In this document: one piece after another, positions 34,923 through 46,005 of the stretch | How the letters are laid out: each line of letters starts with the position of its first letter | Numbering within the stretch: the first letter of the stretch is position 1 | From: Pelagerythrobacter marinus | GTDB taxonomy: Bacteria; Pseudomonadota; Alphaproteobacteria; Sphingomonadales; Sphingomonadaceae | Assembly (NCBI RefSeq): GCF_009827515.1 | Contig: NZ_WTYO01000001.1 | Span: 477,501-541,500 of the forward strand | Direction: 5' to 3' | DNA: 64,000 nucleotides | Notes under the pieces: generated by a model | Seen by the model: the letters and a program-made list of their open reading frames with translations, nothing else | Told to the model about the DNA's origin: nothing | The model's database searches: none | Program-made: the position numbers and the translations under genes

Positions 34923-36925
34923 TGCCTAAAGTCACCGTAGACGGTCAGGAAATCGAGGTCCCCGACGGCGCGACCGTGTTGCAGGCGTGCGAGCTGGCGG
35001 GGAAGGAGATTCCGCGTTTCTGCTATCACGAACGGCTCAGCATCGCCGGCAATTGCCGGATGTGCCTGGTCGAAGTGAAGCCCGGGCCGCCCAAGCCGCA
35101 GGCGAGCTGCGCGCTGCCGGCGACCGAGGGGCAGGAAATCCGCACCGACAGCCAGATGGTCAAGACCGCGCGCGAAGGCGTGATGGAGTTCCTGCTCATC
35201 AACCATCCGCTCGACTGCCCGATCTGCGACCAGGGCGGCGAGTGCGACCTGCAGGACCAGGCGGTCGCCTATGGCCGCGGCGGCTCGCGCTATCACGAGA
35301 ACAAGCGCGCGGTGACCGAGAAGTACATGGGCCCGCTGATCAAGACGATCATGACCCGCTGCATCCACTGCACCCGCTGCGTGCGCTTCTCCGAAGAGGT
35401 CGCCGGGGTGGACGAGATCGGCGCGCTCTATCGCGGCGAGGACATGCAGATCACGACCTACCTCGAGCAGGCGGCCCAGCACGAGCTTTCTGCCAACGTG
35501 ATCGACCTGTGCCCGGTCGGCGCGCTGACCAGCCGCCCCTATGCGTTCGAGGCGCGGCCGTGGGAGCTGAAGAAGACGCTTTCCATCGACGTCAGCGACG
35601 CGGTGGGCGCGAACATCCGGCTCGACAGCCGCGGGCGCGAGGTCATGCGCGCGCTGCCCCGCATCAACGACGACGTCAACGAGGAATGGCTGTCGGACAA
35701 GGGCCGTTACATGGTCGACGGCCTGACCCGCCGCCGGCTCGACAAGGTCTGGATCCGCAAGCGCGGCAAGCTGCAACAGGCCACCTGGGAAGAGGCGTTC
35801 AAGGCCATTGCCCGCGCCAAGCCGGGCAAGAGCATCGCGGCGATCGCCGGCGACCTGGTCGATTGCGAGACGATGTTCGCGGCCAGGAAGCTGCTCGGCG
35901 CGATGGGGTCGGGCCTGCTCGAAGGGCGGCAGACGGGGATGGACTACCCGGCCGACAACCTGGCCGCGATGGCGTTCAATTCCACCTTCGCCGGGATCGA
36001 GACGGCCGATGCGATCCTGATCGTGGGCAGCCAGGTCCGGCACGAGGCGGCGCTGGTCAACGTGCGGCTGCGCAAGGCGGCCAGGCGCGGGGCGAAAGTC
36101 TTCGTGGTCGGCCCGCAGTGGGAAACGACTTATCCGGCCGAGTTCCTGGGCGAGGACGTGAGCGTTCTCGGCAATCTTCCGGCGGAAGTCGCCGAGGTAT
36201 TCGACAAGGCCGAACGCCCGGCCGTGATCGTCGGGGCCGGCGGCCTCGCCGCGGGCGCGTTCGAGCCGGCTCTCGCGCTTGCCCAGGGCTGGAGCCGGGA
36301 AGGGTGGAACGGCTTCAACGTCCTCCACACCGCCGCCGCGCGCATGGGCGGGCTCATGCTCGGCTACGCGCAGAAGGGCGGTATGGCCGAGGTGGCGAAG
36401 GCCGAACCCAAGGTGGTCCTCGCGCTTGGCGCGGACGAGGTCGACTGGTCGGCATTCGACAAGAGCCTCAAGGTCTATATCGGCCATCACGGCGACAAGG
36501 GCGCGCACGCGGCCGACATCATCCTGCCGGGCGCGACCTATGCCGAGAAGGACGGCACGTACGTCAACACCGAAGGGCGCGTGCAGTTCGCCGAGAAGGC
36601 GGTCTTCGCGCCGGGTGACGCGCGCGAGGACTGGACGATCCTGCGCGCGTTGGCCGACGCCCTGGGGGTGGAGGTCGGCTTCGACAGCTTCGCCGAACTG
36701 CAATCCGCGATGATCGCGGAGGTCCCCGCGCTGGGTGTCGAGGGCCTGGCCGATCTCGGCCCGCTGCCCAAGGCCGCGAAAGGCGGCAAGGGCAAGGGGG
36801 GCACGATTTCCTATCCGGTCGCGGACTTCTACCTGACCAACCCGATCGCCCGAGCCAGCGCCGTGATGCAGCGGTGCTCGGCCGAGCTGGCCCGGGGTGA
36901 AGAGATTCTGGAGGCGGCGGAATGA
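34922..36925 (+). CDS. nuoG: NADH-quinone oxidoreductase subunit G
   Basis: A 667-residue subunit. The N-terminal ferredoxin domain has [2Fe-2S] ligands in [19 protein letters not shown] plus a later Cys. [17 protein letters not shown] supplies the His/Cys-ligated N5 cluster and [10 protein letters not shown] with CPVGAL another [4Fe-4S]. The rest is the molybdopterin-oxidoreductase-like domain, without catalytic cofactor ligands, as usual for NuoG. A Gly/Lys-rich linker ([10 protein letters not shown]) precedes the last 45 residues. It is coupled to nuoF and to nuoH. Confidence 0.97.
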   Translation: MPKVTVDGQEIEVPDGATVLQACELAGKEIPRFCYHERLSIAGNCRMCLVEVKPGPPKPQASCALPATEGQEIRTDSQMVKTAREGVMEFLLINHPLDCPICDQGGECDLQDQAVAYGRGGSRYHENKRAVTEKYMGPLIKTIMTRCIHCTRCVRFSEEVAGVDEIGALYRGEDMQITTYLEQAAQHELSANVIDLCPVGALTSRPYAFEARPWELKKTLSIDVSDAVGANIRLDSRGREVMRALPRINDDVNEEWLSDKGRYMVDGLTRRRLDKVWIRKRGKLQQATWEEAFKAIARAKPGKSIAAIAGDLVDCETMFAARKLLGAMGSGLLEGRQTGMDYPADNLAAMAFNSTFAGIETADAILIVGSQVRHEAALVNVRLRKAARRGAKVFVVGPQWETTYPAEFLGEDVSVLGNLPAEVAEVFDKAERPAVIVGAGGLAAGAFEPALALAQGWSREGWNGFNVLHTAAARMGGLMLGYAQKGGMAEVAKAEPKVVLALGADEVDWSAFDKSLKVYIGHHGDKGAHAADIILPGATYAEKDGTYVNTEGRVQFAEKAVFAPGDAREDWTILRALADALGVEVGFDSFAELQSAMIAEVPALGVEGLADLGPLPKAAKGGKGKGGTISYPVADFYLTNPIARASAVMQRCSAELARGEEILEAAE

Positions 36926-37980
36926 CCGCGTTCTTCCAATCGCTCGGCATGAATTACGAGTGGGCGTGGTTCGTCGCCACGGTCGCCGGCATCCTGCTGA
37001 TCGCGCTGCCGCTGATGCTGGCCGTCGCGATGATCATCTACGTCGACCGCAAGGTCTGGGCCGCGATCGCGCTGCGTCGCGGACCCAACGTTGTCGGCCC
37101 GTTCGGCCTGCTGCAAAGCTTTGCCGACGGGCTCAAGGTCTTCCTGCAGGAGACGATCATCCCCTCGGCCGCGAACAAGGGCCTGTTCCTGATCGCGCCG
37201 ATCGTGACGTTCACCGTCGCGCTGCTCGCCTGGGCGGTCATTCCCTTCGGGCCCGAGGCGGTGCTGGCCGACATCAACATCGGCCTGCTCTACGTGCTCG
37301 CGATCAGCTCGCTCGGGGTTTACGGCGTGGTCGTTTCCGGCTGGGCCTCGAACTCGAAATACCCGTTCTTTTCCGCCATGCGCGCTGCGGCACAGATGAT
37401 CAGTTACGAGGTCTCGATCGGGTTCCTCCTCGTCTGCGTGATCCTGTGGGCGGGCACGAGCAACATGAACGGCATCATCGAGGCGCAGCGCGGCCATGGG
37501 CTGGGGATCGTCAACGGGTTCTTCTTCAACCCGCTGCTGTTCCCGATCTGGGTCATGTTCCTGATCTCCGCCCTGGCCGAGACGGCGCGCGCGCCGTTCG
37601 ACCTGACCGAGGCGGAGAGCGAGCTCGTGGCCGGTTACCAGACCGAGTATTCGAGCATGAGCTTCGCGCTCTTCTGGCTGGGCGAATATGCCAATGTCCT
37701 GCTGATGTGCGCGCTCAACGCGATCCTGTTCTTCGGCGGCTGGCTGCCCCCGCTGAACGTGGACCTGATCCCGTGGTTCGACATCCCGGGCTGGATCTGG
37801 CTCTTCGCCAAGATCTTCATGTTCTTCTTCATCTTCAGCTGGGTGAAGGCCACCGTTCCGCGCTTCCGTTATGACCAGCTGATGCGCCTGGGCTGGAAGG
37901 TCTTCCTGCCGCTGAGCCTCCTGTTCATCGTGCTGGTGAGCGGCTGGCTGATGCTTACCCGTTACGGAGTCGCCGCATGA
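36922..37980 (+). CDS. nuoH: NADH-quinone oxidoreductase subunit H
   Basis: A 352-residue membrane subunit with about eight helices that connects the quinone site to the proton-pumping arm. [20 protein letters not shown] and the acidic loop [20 protein letters not shown] with TEYSSM are the family signatures near the quinone channel. ATGA overlaps exist with nuoG and nuoI. Length is a little above that of E. coli NuoH (325). Confidence 0.97.
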   Translation: MTAFFQSLGMNYEWAWFVATVAGILLIALPLMLAVAMIIYVDRKVWAAIALRRGPNVVGPFGLLQSFADGLKVFLQETIIPSAANKGLFLIAPIVTFTVALLAWAVIPFGPEAVLADINIGLLYVLAISSLGVYGVVVSGWASNSKYPFFSAMRAAAQMISYEVSIGFLLVCVILWAGTSNMNGIIEAQRGHGLGIVNGFFFNPLLFPIWVMFLISALAETARAPFDLTEAESELVAGYQTEYSSMSFALFWLGEYANVLLMCALNAILFFGGWLPPLNVDLIPWFDIPGWIWLFAKIFMFFFIFSWVKATVPRFRYDQLMRLGWKVFLPLSLLFIVLVSGWLMLTRYGVAA

Positions 37981-38462
37981 GCGTCGCCCATCTCATAAAG
38001 TCGTTCACCCTGTGGGAATTCGTGAAGGCCCATGCCCTCACGCTGAAGTATTTCTTCAAGCCCAAGGCGACGATCAACTACCCGTTCGAGAAGAACCCGA
38101 TCAGCCCGCGGTTCCGCGGCGAACACGCGCTGCGTCGCTATCCCAACGGGGAAGAGCGCTGCATCGCCTGCAAGCTGTGCGAGGCGGTGTGCCCGGCGCA
38201 GGCGATCACGATCGAGAGCGAACCGCGCGAAGACGGCAGCCGCCGCACGACGCGTTACGATATCGACATGACCAAGTGCATCTATTGCGGGTTCTGCCAG
38301 GAAGCCTGCCCGGTGGATGCGATCGTCGAGGGGCCGAACTTCGAATACGCGACCGAAACGCGCGAGGAACTGCTCTACGACAAGGCGAAACTGCTGGCCA
38401 ACGGCGACAAGTGGGAGCGGGCGATTGCCGCGAACCTTGAAGCCGATGCGCCCTACCGATAG
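37977..38462 (+). CDS. nuoI: NADH-quinone oxidoreductase subunit I
   Basis: A 161-residue subunit with two [4Fe-4S] clusters (N6a, N6b). The ligand sets are [12 protein letters not shown] and [15 protein letters not shown]. It relays electrons from NuoG to NuoB. The N-terminal helix ([19 protein letters not shown]) lies along the membrane. The start overlaps the nuoH stop; 15 bases separate it from nuoJ. Confidence 0.97.
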   Translation: MSVAHLIKSFTLWEFVKAHALTLKYFFKPKATINYPFEKNPISPRFRGEHALRRYPNGEERCIACKLCEAVCPAQAITIESEPREDGSRRTTRYDIDMTKCIYCGFCQEACPVDAIVEGPNFEYATETREELLYDKAKLLANGDKWERAIAANLEADAPYR

Positions 38463-38477
38463 GGGCCGCGCCGACCC

Positions 38478-39101
38478 ATGATCCAGACTCTCGCCTTCTA
38501 CCTGTTCGCGTTCCTCGTGCTCGCCAGCGGCGTGTTCACGATACTGGCGCGCAACCCCGTGCACTCGGTCCTGTGGCTGATCCTGGCGTTCTTCAATGCC
38601 GCCGGCCTGATGATCCTCGTCGGTGCGGAATTCATCGCCGCGCTGCTGGTGATCGTCTATGTCGGCGCGGTCGCGGTGCTGTTCCTGTTCGTCGTCATGA
38701 TGCTGGACATCGATTTCGCCGAACTGCGCGCCGGGTTCGTGAAGAACTTCCCGCTCGGCATCGCGATCGCGCTCGTCCTGCTGGCCGAGCTGATCCTGGG
38801 GATCGGCGCATACCGCGCCGGCGCACTGGAGCTGGGCGTTCCCGATGGCAGCGCGGCCCCGCTGATGGACCGCAGCAATCTCGAGAACCTGGGCACCGTG
38901 CTTTACGGCAAGTACCTGTTCCTGTTCGAAGCCGCGGGCATCATCCTGCTCGTCGCCATGGTCGGGGCGATCGCGCTGACCCACCGCGGCCGGCCCGAGG
39001 GCGCGCGCGGCCACCAGGACATCGGCAAGCAGGTGCGCCGCCGCCCGGGCGAGGCGACCGAAATGAAGAAGCCGGAAATCGGCAAGGGGGTCGAGCTGTG
39101 A
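38478..39101 (+). CDS. nuoJ: NADH-quinone oxidoreductase subunit J
   Basis: A 207-residue membrane subunit with five helices. [20 protein letters not shown] is the pi-bulge helix at the third segment, typical of the ND6 family and involved in the active/deactive transition. The C-terminal 40 residues are polar ([21 protein letters not shown]). It is followed by nuoK with a GTGA overlap. Confidence 0.95.
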   Translation: MIQTLAFYLFAFLVLASGVFTILARNPVHSVLWLILAFFNAAGLMILVGAEFIAALLVIVYVGAVAVLFLFVVMMLDIDFAELRAGFVKNFPLGIAIALVLLAELILGIGAYRAGALELGVPDGSAAPLMDRSNLENLGTVLYGKYLFLFEAAGIILLVAMVGAIALTHRGRPEGARGHQDIGKQVRRRPGEATEMKKPEIGKGVEL

Positions 39102-39403
39102 TCGGCATCGAACACTATATCGTGGTCAGCGCGGTCCTCTTCGTGCTGGGCGTCCTGGGGATCTTCCTCAACCGCAAGAACGTGATCGTCATCCTGATGG
39201 CGATCGAGCTGATCCTGCTCGCGGTGAACATCAACCTGGTCGCCTTCAGCGCCTTCCTCGGCGACATGACGGGACAGGTCTTCGCCATGTTCGTGCTGAC
39301 CGTCGCCGCGGGCGAGGCCGCGATCGGGCTCGCCATCCTGGTCATCTATTTCCGTGGCCGGGGCACGATCGCGGTCGACGACGTCAACCGGATGAAGGGA
39401 TAA
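39098..39403 (+). CDS. nuoK: NADH-quinone oxidoreductase subunit K
   Basis: A 101-residue, three-helix subunit of the ND4L family. The start is GTG 39098 ([17 protein letters not shown]), overlapping the nuoJ stop. The conserved acids lie in [16 protein letters not shown] and [11 protein letters not shown]; both Glu are essential for proton pumping in E. coli NuoK. The length matches the family. Six bases separate it from the nuoL start. Confidence 0.96.
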   Translation: MIGIEHYIVVSAVLFVLGVLGIFLNRKNVIVILMAIELILLAVNINLVAFSAFLGDMTGQVFAMFVLTVAAGEAAIGLAILVIYFRGRGTIAVDDVNRMKG

Positions 39404-39409
39404 GCACCG

Positions 39410-41473
39410 GTGGAAACGTCGATTCTCCTCATCGTCTTCCTGCCCCTGCTCGCGGCCATTGTCGGCGGGCTGGGCAATCGGGCCCTTGGCAACACCGTGG
39501 TGAAATCGCTCACCACCGGCGCCCTGTTCGTTTCCTGTGCGCTGTCGTGGCCGATCTTCCTCGGCTTCGTCGCCGGGACCGCCGAGGCGCAGGTCGTGCC
39601 GGTGCTCCAGTGGGTCCAGTCGGGCGCGCTGAGCTTCGACTGGGCGCTGCGGGTCGATACGCTGACCGCGGTCATGCTGGTCGTGATCACCAGCGTTTCC
39701 GCGCTCGTCCACCTCTACAGCTGGGGCTACATGGAGGAGGACCCGGACCAGCCGCGGTTCTTCGCCTATCTCTCGCTGTTCACGTTCGCGATGCTGATGC
39801 TGGTGACGGCGGACAACCTGGTCCAGATGTTCTTCGGCTGGGAAGGGGTCGGCCTCGCCAGCTACCTGTTGATCGGCTTCTGGTTCCGCAAGCCGAGCGC
39901 CAACAAGGCCGCGATCAAGGCCTTCGTGGTCAACCGCGTCGGCGACCTCGGCTTCATGCTCGGCATCTTCGGCACGTTCCTCGTGTTCCAGACGACCTCG
40001 ATCCCCGAGATCCTCGAGGCCGCGCCGGGGATGAGCGGGAGCTCGATCGGCTTCCTCGGCATGCGCCTGCAGACGATGGACGTGCTGTGCATCCTCCTGT
40101 TCATCGGGGCGATGGGCAAGTCGGCGCAGCTCGGCCTGCACACCTGGCTGCCCGACGCGATGGAAGGCCCGACGCCGGTGTCCGCGCTGATCCATGCGGC
40201 GACGATGGTCACCGCCGGCGTGTTCATGGTCTGCCGCCTGTCGCCGATGTTCGAAACCGCGCCGGTCGCGCTGGCGCTGGTCACCTTCATCGGGGCGGCG
40301 ACGTGCTTCTTCGCGGCCACGATCGGCACGACGCAGTGGGACATCAAGCGGGTCATCGCCTATTCCACCTGTTCGCAGCTCGGCTACATGTTCTTCGCGG
40401 CGGGCGTCGGCGCCTATGGCGCGGCGATGTTCCACCTGTTCACGCACGCCTTCTTCAAGGCGCTGCTGTTCCTCGGCGCGGGTTCGGTCATCCACGCGAT
40501 GCACCACGAACAGGACATGCGTTATTACGGCGCGCTGCGTAAGCACATCCCGCTGACGTTCTGGGCCATGATGGCCGGCACGCTGGCGATCACCGGAGTC
40601 GGCATCTACTGGCTGCACGCCGGCTTCGCGGGCTTCCATTCGAAGGACGCCATCCTCGAGGTGGCCTTTGCCCGCGGCACGGAGATGGGCACGTTCGCCT
40701 TCTGGATGGGCGCGGTCGCGGCGCTGCTGACCAGCTTCTATTCCTGGCGGCTCATGTTCCTCACCTTCTGGGGCAAGCCGCGCTGGGCGGGCAGCGAGCA
40801 TATCCGGCACGCCGTCCACCACGGTCACGACGATCCGGAAGACGCCAATCCCCCGGCGCAGGAAGACGCGGGCGACGATGCCGTGCATCACGTCCCCTCG
40901 ACCGAGCAGAGCGACGGCACTGCGGGCTACCATCCCCACGAAAGCCCGGTTTCCATGCTGGTCCCGCTCGGCGTGCTGACGGTGGGCGCGGTCTTCGCGG
41001 GCTGGGTGTTCAGCCACGCCTTCCTCGACGATCCGGCCTTCTGGGGCGGCTCGATCTTCTACAACGAGGCGCTGATCCACGAGATGCACGCCGTGCCGCT
41101 GTGGGTGAAGCTGACGGCGAGCTTCGTCATGCTGCTGGGCCTGTTCGGCGCGTGGCTGGCCTATATTCGCGACACCTCGATCCCCGGCAAGTTCGTCGAG
41201 CAGTTCCGCTACGTCCACAACTTCGTCTACCGGAAATGGTACTTCGACGAGCTTTACGACCTCGTGTTCGTGAAGCCGGCGTTCTGGTTCGGCCGGCAGT
41301 TCTGGAAGCGCGGCGACAAGGGCCTGATCGACCGCTTCGGACCCGACGGGGCCGCCTGGGTCGTCGCGCGCGGCGCGGTCGTCGCGCGCAAGGTGCAGTC
41401 CGGATATCTCTATAGCTACGCGCTGATCATGCTGCTTGGCCTGGTCGCCGCGATCACCTGGGTGCTGATGTAA
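39410..41473 (+). CDS. nuoL: NADH-quinone oxidoreductase subunit L
   Basis: A 687-residue antiporter-like subunit, the distal proton pump with the lateral helix. The start is GTG 39410. [22 protein letters not shown] carries the essential Glu, and [35 protein letters not shown] the key Lys and His; these are given in shorter parts here: [26 protein letters not shown] and [10 protein letters not shown]. Residues about 465-510 form a His/Asp/Glu-rich loop ([19 protein letters not shown]) that is longer than in E. coli. The stop overlaps nuoM. Confidence 0.97.
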   Translation: METSILLIVFLPLLAAIVGGLGNRALGNTVVKSLTTGALFVSCALSWPIFLGFVAGTAEAQVVPVLQWVQSGALSFDWALRVDTLTAVMLVVITSVSALVHLYSWGYMEEDPDQPRFFAYLSLFTFAMLMLVTADNLVQMFFGWEGVGLASYLLIGFWFRKPSANKAAIKAFVVNRVGDLGFMLGIFGTFLVFQTTSIPEILEAAPGMSGSSIGFLGMRLQTMDVLCILLFIGAMGKSAQLGLHTWLPDAMEGPTPVSALIHAATMVTAGVFMVCRLSPMFETAPVALALVTFIGAATCFFAATIGTTQWDIKRVIAYSTCSQLGYMFFAAGVGAYGAAMFHLFTHAFFKALLFLGAGSVIHAMHHEQDMRYYGALRKHIPLTFWAMMAGTLAITGVGIYWLHAGFAGFHSKDAILEVAFARGTEMGTFAFWMGAVAALLTSFYSWRLMFLTFWGKPRWAGSEHIRHAVHHGHDDPEDANPPAQEDAGDDAVHHVPSTEQSDGTAGYHPHESPVSMLVPLGVLTVGAVFAGWVFSHAFLDDPAFWGGSIFYNEALIHEMHAVPLWVKLTASFVMLLGLFGAWLAYIRDTSIPGKFVEQFRYVHNFVYRKWYFDELYDLVFVKPAFWFGRQFWKRGDKGLIDRFGPDGAAWVVARGAVVARKVQSGYLYSYALIMLLGLVAAITWVLM

Positions 41474-43035
41474 TGGGGGGCTTCCCGATCCTTTCGCTGA
41501 TGCTGGCGATCCCGCTTCTGGCGGGCATCGCGTGCCTGTTCGTCGAGGCGAAGGCGGCGCGCACGATCGCGCTCGCCGCGACGCTGGTCGACCTGGCCCT
41601 GGGCATCGTGCTGTGGCTCAACTTCGATATCGGCGGCGCGCAGTGGCAATATACCGAGCGCTACGAGCTGTTCGCCGGCTTCAGCTACGCGCTGGGCATC
41701 GACGGCATTGCGCTTCTGCTGATCGTTCTCAGCACGTTCCTGATGCCGATCTGCATCCTCGCGAGCTGGGAATCGATCACCCGGCGCGTGGGCGAGTACA
41801 TGGCGGCGTTCCTGCTGATGGAAGTCCTGATGATCGGCGTCTTCGCCGCGCAGGACCTGTTCCTGTTCTACATCTTCTTCGAAGCCGGCCTGATCCCGAT
41901 GTACCTGATCATCGGCATCTGGGGCGGGCAGGACCGGATCTACGCCAGCTACAAGTTCTTCCTCTACACCCTGCTCGGATCGGTCCTGATGCTGATCGCG
42001 ATGCTGTGGATGGTGAACGAGGCGGGAACGACCGACATTCCCGCGCTGATGCAGTACGATTTCCCGCCGGCGGCGCAGACCTGGCTGTGGCTCGCGTTCT
42101 TCGCCAGCTTTGCGGTGAAGATGCCGATGTGGCCGGTGCATACCTGGCTGCCCGACGCCCACGTCCAGGCGCCCACGGCCGGCTCCGTGATCCTGGCCGG
42201 TGTCCTCCTCAAGATGGGCGGCTACGGCTTTATCCGCTTCAGCCTGCCGATGTTCCCCGAAGCGAGCGCGCAGTTCGTCTGGCTGGTCTGGGGCCTGTCG
42301 ATGGCGGCGGTCGTCATCACCAGCCTGATCGCACTGGTGCAGCAGGACGTGAAGAAGCTGATCGCCTATTCCTCGGTCGCGCACATGGCGATCGTGACGG
42401 TCGGGCTGTTCGCGTTCAACGTCCAGGGCCTGGAAGGCGCGATGATCGTCATGCTCAGCCACGGCCTCGTGTCGGGTGCGCTGTTCCTGTGCGTCGGCGT
42501 GATCTACGACAGGCTGCACACGCGCGAGATCGATCGGTACGGCGGGCTCGCGATCAACATGCCGAAATACGCAGTGTTCTTCCTCCTCTTCACGATGGCC
42601 AGCATCGGCCTGCCGGGCACGAGCGGGTTCGTCGGCGAATTCCTCAGCCTGGCCGGGATCTACCAGGCCAATTCCTGGGTCACGCTGGTCTGCACGACCG
42701 GGATCATCCTCGGGGCCGGTTACATGCTCTATCTCTACTGGCGGATCGCCTTCGGCGTTCAGAAGAACGCCGATGCCGCGGCCATGCCCGATCTCAACCC
42801 CCGCGAATGGGCCATGCTGGCCCCGATCGCCGCGGCGGTGCTGTGGATGGGCGTCTATCCGGAAAGCTTCCTCGCGCCGATGCGCCAGGATATCGCCGCG
42901 CTCGATGCGCGCCTCGCGCGGGCCGCGCCCGATGGCGATGCGGACCTGGCCGCGGGCACCCCGCGGGCGGAGGCGGCCAATGCCGTTGCCGGCGCACATG
43001 ACGCCGCAGATGGCGAGGCGGAGGGAGCGCACTGA
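41473..43035 (+). CDS. nuoM: NADH-quinone oxidoreductase subunit M
   Basis: A 520-residue antiporter-like subunit with about fourteen helices. FYIFFEAGLIPMYLIIG contains the conserved Glu, and FFASFAVKMPMWPVHTWLP the conserved Lys of the pumping path. LIAYSSVAHMAIV matches the broken helix 12 region. The last 35 residues are Ala/Asp-rich (DADLAAGTPRAEAANAVAGA). It is coupled to nuoL and nuoN by TAATG and TGATG. Confidence 0.97.
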   Translation: MGGFPILSLMLAIPLLAGIACLFVEAKAARTIALAATLVDLALGIVLWLNFDIGGAQWQYTERYELFAGFSYALGIDGIALLLIVLSTFLMPICILASWESITRRVGEYMAAFLLMEVLMIGVFAAQDLFLFYIFFEAGLIPMYLIIGIWGGQDRIYASYKFFLYTLLGSVLMLIAMLWMVNEAGTTDIPALMQYDFPPAAQTWLWLAFFASFAVKMPMWPVHTWLPDAHVQAPTAGSVILAGVLLKMGGYGFIRFSLPMFPEASAQFVWLVWGLSMAAVVITSLIALVQQDVKKLIAYSSVAHMAIVTVGLFAFNVQGLEGAMIVMLSHGLVSGALFLCVGVIYDRLHTREIDRYGGLAINMPKYAVFFLLFTMASIGLPGTSGFVGEFLSLAGIYQANSWVTLVCTTGIILGAGYMLYLYWRIAFGVQKNADAAAMPDLNPREWAMLAPIAAAVLWMGVYPESFLAPMRQDIAALDARLARAAPDGDADLAAGTPRAEAANAVAGAHDAADGEAEGAH

Positions 43036-44495
43036 TGCAACTGCAGTCTTCCCTCGCGCTCATCGCGCCTGAAATCGTGCTGAGCCTGGCCGGCCTGGCC
43101 CTGCTCCTGATCGCGGCGTGGAGCCGCAATGCCGGCCGGCTGGTCACGATCCTGGCCGCCGTCGCGCTGGGCGGGGCGAGCGTCCTCGTCGCGCCGGCGC
43201 TGTGCAGCGGGGCCATGGGCCCCGACACGCTGGCCTTCGAAGGGCAGTTCGCGGCCGATGCCTTCGCATCGTTCGCGAAGATCCTGATCTTCGTCTCGGC
43301 GATCGCCTGCCTGATGGTCGCGCCGCGGTTCTTCGATCGCGACGGGGCGATAAGGGCGGAATACCCGGTGCTGATGCTGTTCGCCGCGCTCGGCATGGCG
43401 ATCATGGTCTCGGCGACCGACTTCATGACGCTCTACATCGGGCTCGAACTGAACAGCCTGGCGGCTTACGTCCTCGCCTCCTTCATGCGCAGCGACGACC
43501 GTTCGGCGGAAGCGGGCCTGAAGTATTTCGTGCTCGGCGCGCTGGCGAGCGGGATCCTGCTCTACGGCATCAGCCTGGTCTATGGCTTCACCGGCACGAC
43601 CTCGTTCGAGGGCGCGCGCGCTGCCATGTCGGGCGAACTGTCGATGGGGATGCTGTTCGGCCTGATCTTCGTGCTGGCCGGGCTGGCGTTCAAGATAGCT
43701 GCCGTGCCGTTCCACATGTGGACGCCCGACGTCTACGAAGGCGCGCCGACGCCGGTGACGACCTTCTTCGCCACCGCGCCGAAAGTCGCCGCCGTCGCGC
43801 TGACCGCGCGGGTCGCGCTGGATGCCTTCGGCATGCAGATGGACGCCTGGCGCCAGATCGTGATCTTCGCCGCGCTCGCCTCGATCGTGGTCGGCGCGCT
43901 CGGCGCGATCGGGCAGAGCAATCTCAAGCGCCTGCTGGCCTATTCGTCGATCAACAACGTCGGCTTCATCCTGATCGGCCTCGCGGCCGGCACGGCCGCC
44001 GGGGTCTCGGCGATGCTGGTCTACCTCGCGATCTACGTCGCGATGTCGCTGGGCAGCTTCGTCGCCGTGCTCATGCTGCGCAACGCGCAGGGCGAGCAGG
44101 TCGAAGGGCTTGCCGATATCGCCGGCCTGTCGAGCACGCGCCCGCTGCTGGCGCTCTGCCTGGCGGTGATGATGTTCAGCCTGGCCGGCATTCCGCCGCT
44201 GTTCGGCTTCTGGGGCAAGTTCGTGGTGTTCTGGGCCGCGGTCGAGGCCGACCTCGTCGCCCTGGCCGCCATCGGCATCGCGGCCAGCGTGATCGGCGCG
44301 TTCTATTACATCAAGGTCGTGAAGGTGATGTATTTCGACGAGCCGGCAGGCGTCGTCACGGGCAGGAGCGACTGGGCGCACTGGCTGATCCTGGGCGTGA
44401 CCACGGCCGCCATGTCGCCGCTCGGCTATCTCCTGACGCGCGTGCTGGGCGACCTCGCCGACCGCGCGGCAGAGGCCCTGCTGTTCGTCGCTTGA
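43035..44495 (+). CDS. nuoN: NADH-quinone oxidoreductase subunit N
   Basis: A 486-residue antiporter-like subunit. MTLYIGLELNSLAAYVLASF carries the conserved Glu, GLAFKIAAVPFHMWTPDVYE the Lys and His, and LKRLLAYSSINNVGF the later Lys. Length is normal. The stop overlaps the TTG start of birA (TTGA), so the transcript clearly continues past complex I. Confidence 0.97.
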   Translation: MQLQSSLALIAPEIVLSLAGLALLLIAAWSRNAGRLVTILAAVALGGASVLVAPALCSGAMGPDTLAFEGQFAADAFASFAKILIFVSAIACLMVAPRFFDRDGAIRAEYPVLMLFAALGMAIMVSATDFMTLYIGLELNSLAAYVLASFMRSDDRSAEAGLKYFVLGALASGILLYGISLVYGFTGTTSFEGARAAMSGELSMGMLFGLIFVLAGLAFKIAAVPFHMWTPDVYEGAPTPVTTFFATAPKVAAVALTARVALDAFGMQMDAWRQIVIFAALASIVVGALGAIGQSNLKRLLAYSSINNVGFILIGLAAGTAAGVSAMLVYLAIYVAMSLGSFVAVLMLRNAQGEQVEGLADIAGLSSTRPLLALCLAVMMFSLAGIPPLFGFWGKFVVFWAAVEADLVALAAIGIAASVIGAFYYIKVVKVMYFDEPAGVVTGRSDWAHWLILGVTTAAMSPLGYLLTRVLGDLADRAAEALLFVA

Positions 44496-45202
44496 TCGAA
44501 ACCGTCGCCGAAACCGGCTCGACCAATGCCGATCTCGCCGCGCGTCTGCGCAATGGCGAGCGCGTGGCCGAGGGGGACTGGCTCATCGCCGATCGCCAGG
44601 TCGCCGGCCGCGGCCGGCAGGGGCGCCCCTGGTCCGATGGCGCCGGCAATTTCATGGGCTCTACGCTGGTGCGGCCGGGGCCGGGCGATCCCCCGGTCCA
44701 TACGTTGACGCTGATGGCGGCGCTGGCGGTTTACGACGCGGTCCTGCCTCTCCTGGCGGAGCCGCAGGCGCTGGCGATCAAGTGGCCGAACGATCTTCTT
44801 TTGCGCGGCGCGAAGCTCTCGGGCATATTGCTCGAACGGGTCGGCGAGGCGGTCGTGGTCGGCATCGGGGTGAACCTTGCCCAGGCGCCGGACCTGCCCG
44901 ACCGGCCGGCCGTGGCGCTGGCGCAGCTCGGCCCCGCTCCCGACCGCGATGCCTTCGCGGCGACCCTGGCCGAGGCGTTCGACCGCGAACTGGAACGCTG
45001 GCGCACGTTCGGCATCGAGCCACTGGTCCGGCGCTGGCTGGCCGCCGCGCACCCGGTGGGGACCGCGCTGCGCGTTCACGATGCCGAAGGGCAGCCGACC
45101 AGCGGCCGTTTCGCCGGGCTCGCCGCCGATGGCTCGCTGCTGCTGCGCTTGGAAGACGGGACGACCCGTGCCATCCATGCCGGTGACGTCACGCTCGGTT
45201 GA
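44492..45202 (+). CDS. birA: Biotin-[acetyl-CoA-carboxylase] ligase, catalytic form only
   Basis: A 236-residue biotin protein ligase. The start is TTG 44492 ([15 protein letters not shown]), overlapping the nuoN stop; no ATG or GTG lies before the conserved ETGSTN motif. [10 protein letters not shown] (38-47) is the biotinyl-AMP loop and IKWPNDLLL the next signature. The N-terminal DNA-binding domain of E. coli BirA is missing, so it is a group I ligase with no repressor role. It attaches biotin to BCCP of acetyl-CoA carboxylase. The gene position after nuoN is common in alphaproteobacteria. Confidence 0.93.
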   Translation: MIETVAETGSTNADLAARLRNGERVAEGDWLIADRQVAGRGRQGRPWSDGAGNFMGSTLVRPGPGDPPVHTLTLMAALAVYDAVLPLLAEPQALAIKWPNDLLLRGAKLSGILLERVGEAVVVGIGVNLAQAPDLPDRPAVALAQLGPAPDRDAFAATLAEAFDRELERWRTFGIEPLVRRWLAAAHPVGTALRVHDAEGQPTSGRFAGLAADGSLLLRLEDGTTRAIHAGDVTLG

Positions 45203-45213
45203 AGGATACGGTC

Positions 45214-46005
45214 ATGCTGCTCGCCGTCGATGTCGGGAATACCAATGTCGTTTTCGCGCTCTTCTCCACGCTGGAGGAGGGCGGGCGCGAGATCCGGGCG
45301 CGCTGGCGCATTGCCACCGATCCGCGGCGGACCGGGGACGAATATGCCGTCTGGCTGCTGCAACTGATGAAGATCGAGGGCATTGCCCGCGAATCGATCA
45401 CGCAGATCATCTTCGGATCGGTCGTCCCGCGGGCGGTGCACAACCTCACCGTCCTGGCAGAAAAGTACTTCGGTCTCGAGCCGCTGATCGCGGGGGAAGG
45501 GGCGGCCGAATGGGGCATCGCGATCGACGTCGACGAACCGCGCTCGCTCGGCGCGGACAGGGCGCTCAACGCCATTGCCGCGCACGCGCGCTATCCCGGC
45601 GATCTGATCGTCGTCGATTTCGGCACGGCGACGACGTTCGACGCGGTCGATTTCAACGGCGCCTACAAGGGCGGGATCATCGCGCCGGGCATCAACCTGT
45701 CGCTCGACGCGCTGGTCGGCAACACGGCGAAGCTGCCGCGGATCGCGATCGAGGCGCCGCGCGGGGCCAGCGTCATCGGCACCAATACCGAAGACCAGAT
45801 GCTGATCGGCGTCTTCTGGGGCTATGTCGCGATGATGGAGGGGCTGATCGCCCGGATGCGCGAAGAGATCGGACGACCGGCAAACGTGGTGGCGACCGGC
45901 GGGCTCGCGATCCTGTTCGATGAACACACCCGCATCTTCGATGCGGTCGATGCCGACCTGACGCTGGAAGGGCTGGCGATACTGGCCGAAAGGGCCGCAC
46001 GATGA
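45214..46005 (+). CDS. coaX: Type III pantothenate kinase
   Basis: A 263-residue kinase for the first step of coenzyme A synthesis. The start is ATG 45214, preceded by GAAGGA with seven bases spacing; a TTG at 45199 overlapping birA is less likely. DVGNTN near the N-terminus is the ATP phosphate loop, and [10 protein letters not shown] and [13 protein letters not shown] are further CoaX motifs; [12 protein letters not shown] contains the catalytic Asp. Its stop overlaps the RNase J start (ATGA). Confidence 0.96.
   Translation: MLLAVDVGNTNVVFALFSTLEEGGREIRARWRIATDPRRTGDEYAVWLLQLMKIEGIARESITQIIFGSVVPRAVHNLTVLAEKYFGLEPLIAGEGAAEWGIAIDVDEPRSLGADRALNAIAAHARYPGDLIVVDFGTATTFDAVDFNGAYKGGIIAPGINLSLDALVGNTAKLPRIAIEAPRGASVIGTNTEDQMLIGVFWGYVAMMEGLIARMREEIGRPANVVATGGLAILFDEHTRIFDAVDADLTLEGLAILAERAAR

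Noticed and set aside
34652-36703. Long minus-strand open frame opposite nuoG
   Set aside because: Shadow of a real gene: no family motifs, and high His/Arg/Gln composition as expected from the antisense frame.
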